Assembly: GCA_035653595.1 (NCBI GenBank)
Contig: DASRBO010000144.1
Location: 1 to 23,585, forward strand
DNA: 23,585 nucleotides
Direction of reading: 5' to 3'
Origin: DASRBO01 sp035653595
Lineage (GTDB): Bacteria; Actinomycetota; Acidimicrobiia; Acidimicrobiales; JAJPHE01
A program made the translations under genes and the position numbers. The notes beneath the pieces are model-generated. The model was not told where the DNA came from. It saw nothing but the letters and a program-made list of their open reading frames with translations, and ran no database searches. Positions 23,330 through 23,585 of this stretch are shown piece by piece. The stretch's first letter is position 1; each line of letters starts with the position of its first letter.

Positions 23330-23585
23330 TCACGCGGCCCATGGCCCCTCCTCCTGCCGGGCGAGCTGCCGGTGCCGGGCCCGCATCTCGGCATGCCATT
23401 GGGCCAGCAGGGCGTCACCCTCGGTCGCGTGGCCCACCCCGGCGAAGCTCCATGAGCCGACCTCGACCTTGTTGAGACCGATCTCCTCGCCCGCGATACG
23501 CAAGGCCTCTGCCTTGCGGAACTCGTGTCGGGCGGCCCGGAGCACCCCGAAAGTCGTGGAGTAGGCCCGGCTCTTCGTCAGCCAG
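23330..23585 (-). CDS. RepSA-like replication initiator, C-terminal fragment (5' end beyond window)
   Basis: The frame is open from the right edge to TGA at 23332-23330; about 84 residues are visible. It begins WLTKSRAYSTTFGVLRAARHEF, which resembles the C-terminal TKSRxYSxTFxxLRxAR motif of actinobacterial plasmid initiators such as RepSA of pSAM2. The end is rich in Ala, Glu and Arg (HAEMRARHRQLARQEEGPWAA). The catalytic part is outside the window, so activity cannot be judged. An internal GTG at 23545 is not a credible start because the homology begins before it. The 73-nt gap to the Xis-like gene shows no other feature. Confidence 0.7.
   Translation of the reverse strand, partial: WLTKSRAYSTTFGVLRAARHEFRKAEALRIAGEEIGLNKVEVGSWSFAGVGHATEGDALLAQWHAEMRARHRQLARQEEGPWAA

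Larger units (their letters stand above)
21419..23585 (-). mobile_element. Left end of an integrated element, AICE/pSAM2-like (int, two HTH genes, rep), runs off the right edge
   Basis: From the tRNA outward the order on the minus strand is integrase, AlpA-like helix-turn-helix, Xis-like helix-turn-helix and a RepSA-like initiator end. In pSAM2-type actinomycete integrative and conjugative elements repSA, xis and int form the same operon next to the attachment site. Spacing is tight: 0 nt and 25-nt overlaps. Transfer genes (TraB/FtsK-like) would be expected further right, outside the window. Without that part, a simple integrated plasmid or a decayed remnant cannot be excluded. Confidence 0.7.

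Overview
The window is a high-GC bacterial chromosome segment centred on the replication origin. Left of dnaA, genes read on the minus strand in the order rpmH-rnpA-yidD-yidC-jag-rsmG-parA-parB. Right of it, genes read on the plus strand in the order dnaA-dnaN-recF-dciA(DUF721)-gyrB-gyrA-DUF3566-tRNA-Ile. DUF721 between recF and gyrB, and a DUF3566 membrane protein straight after gyrA, are actinobacterial hallmarks. High GC, many GTG starts and LAxTG/LPxTG-type surface proteins agree. I infer Actinomycetota, possibly a deep lineage such as Acidimicrobiia; genus cannot be called from this sequence.

Layout. Positions 1-6000 (minus strand) hold a secreted surface module: a CAP-domain protein cut by the left edge and two large paralogous DUF11-repeat proteins with sortase-like C-terminal signals. 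The CAP gene leader carries a clear class I cyclic di-GMP riboswitch with a hairpin that can hide the Shine-Dalgarno sequence. The two DUF11 genes share an upstream motif. Positions 6300-11850 (minus) carry the conserved rpmH-to-parB cluster, ended by a GC-rich terminator after parB. Three parS-like sites lie between rsmG and parA. rpmH has no stop codon where bL34 should end, so its frame runs through the whole of rnpA. Positions 11850-13800 are the origin: DnaA boxes before dnaA, and a DnaA-box/GC/DnaA-trio/AT-rich unwinding region between dnaA and dnaN. Positions 13800-21360 (plus) hold the sliding clamp, RecF, the DciA-type helicase loader family and DNA gyrase, several joined by 4-nt stop/start overlaps.

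Positions 21400-23585 hold tRNA-Ile(GAT) and, facing it, the left end of an integrated element: a tyrosine integrase, two small helix-turn-helix proteins and the C-terminal end of a RepSA-like replication initiator. The order matches pSAM2-type actinomycete integrative and conjugative elements (AICEs). The integrase frame ends inside the tRNA gene, so the attachment site is part of its coding sequence. The rest of the element lies beyond the right edge.

The most noteworthy points are the c-di-GMP riboswitch on the surface-protein gene, the integrase/tRNA overlap, the stop-less rpmH, the DnaA-trio unwinding element, the variant parS sites, a YidC lacking its usual groove arginine, and a GyrA with Gln at the main quinolone-resistance position.
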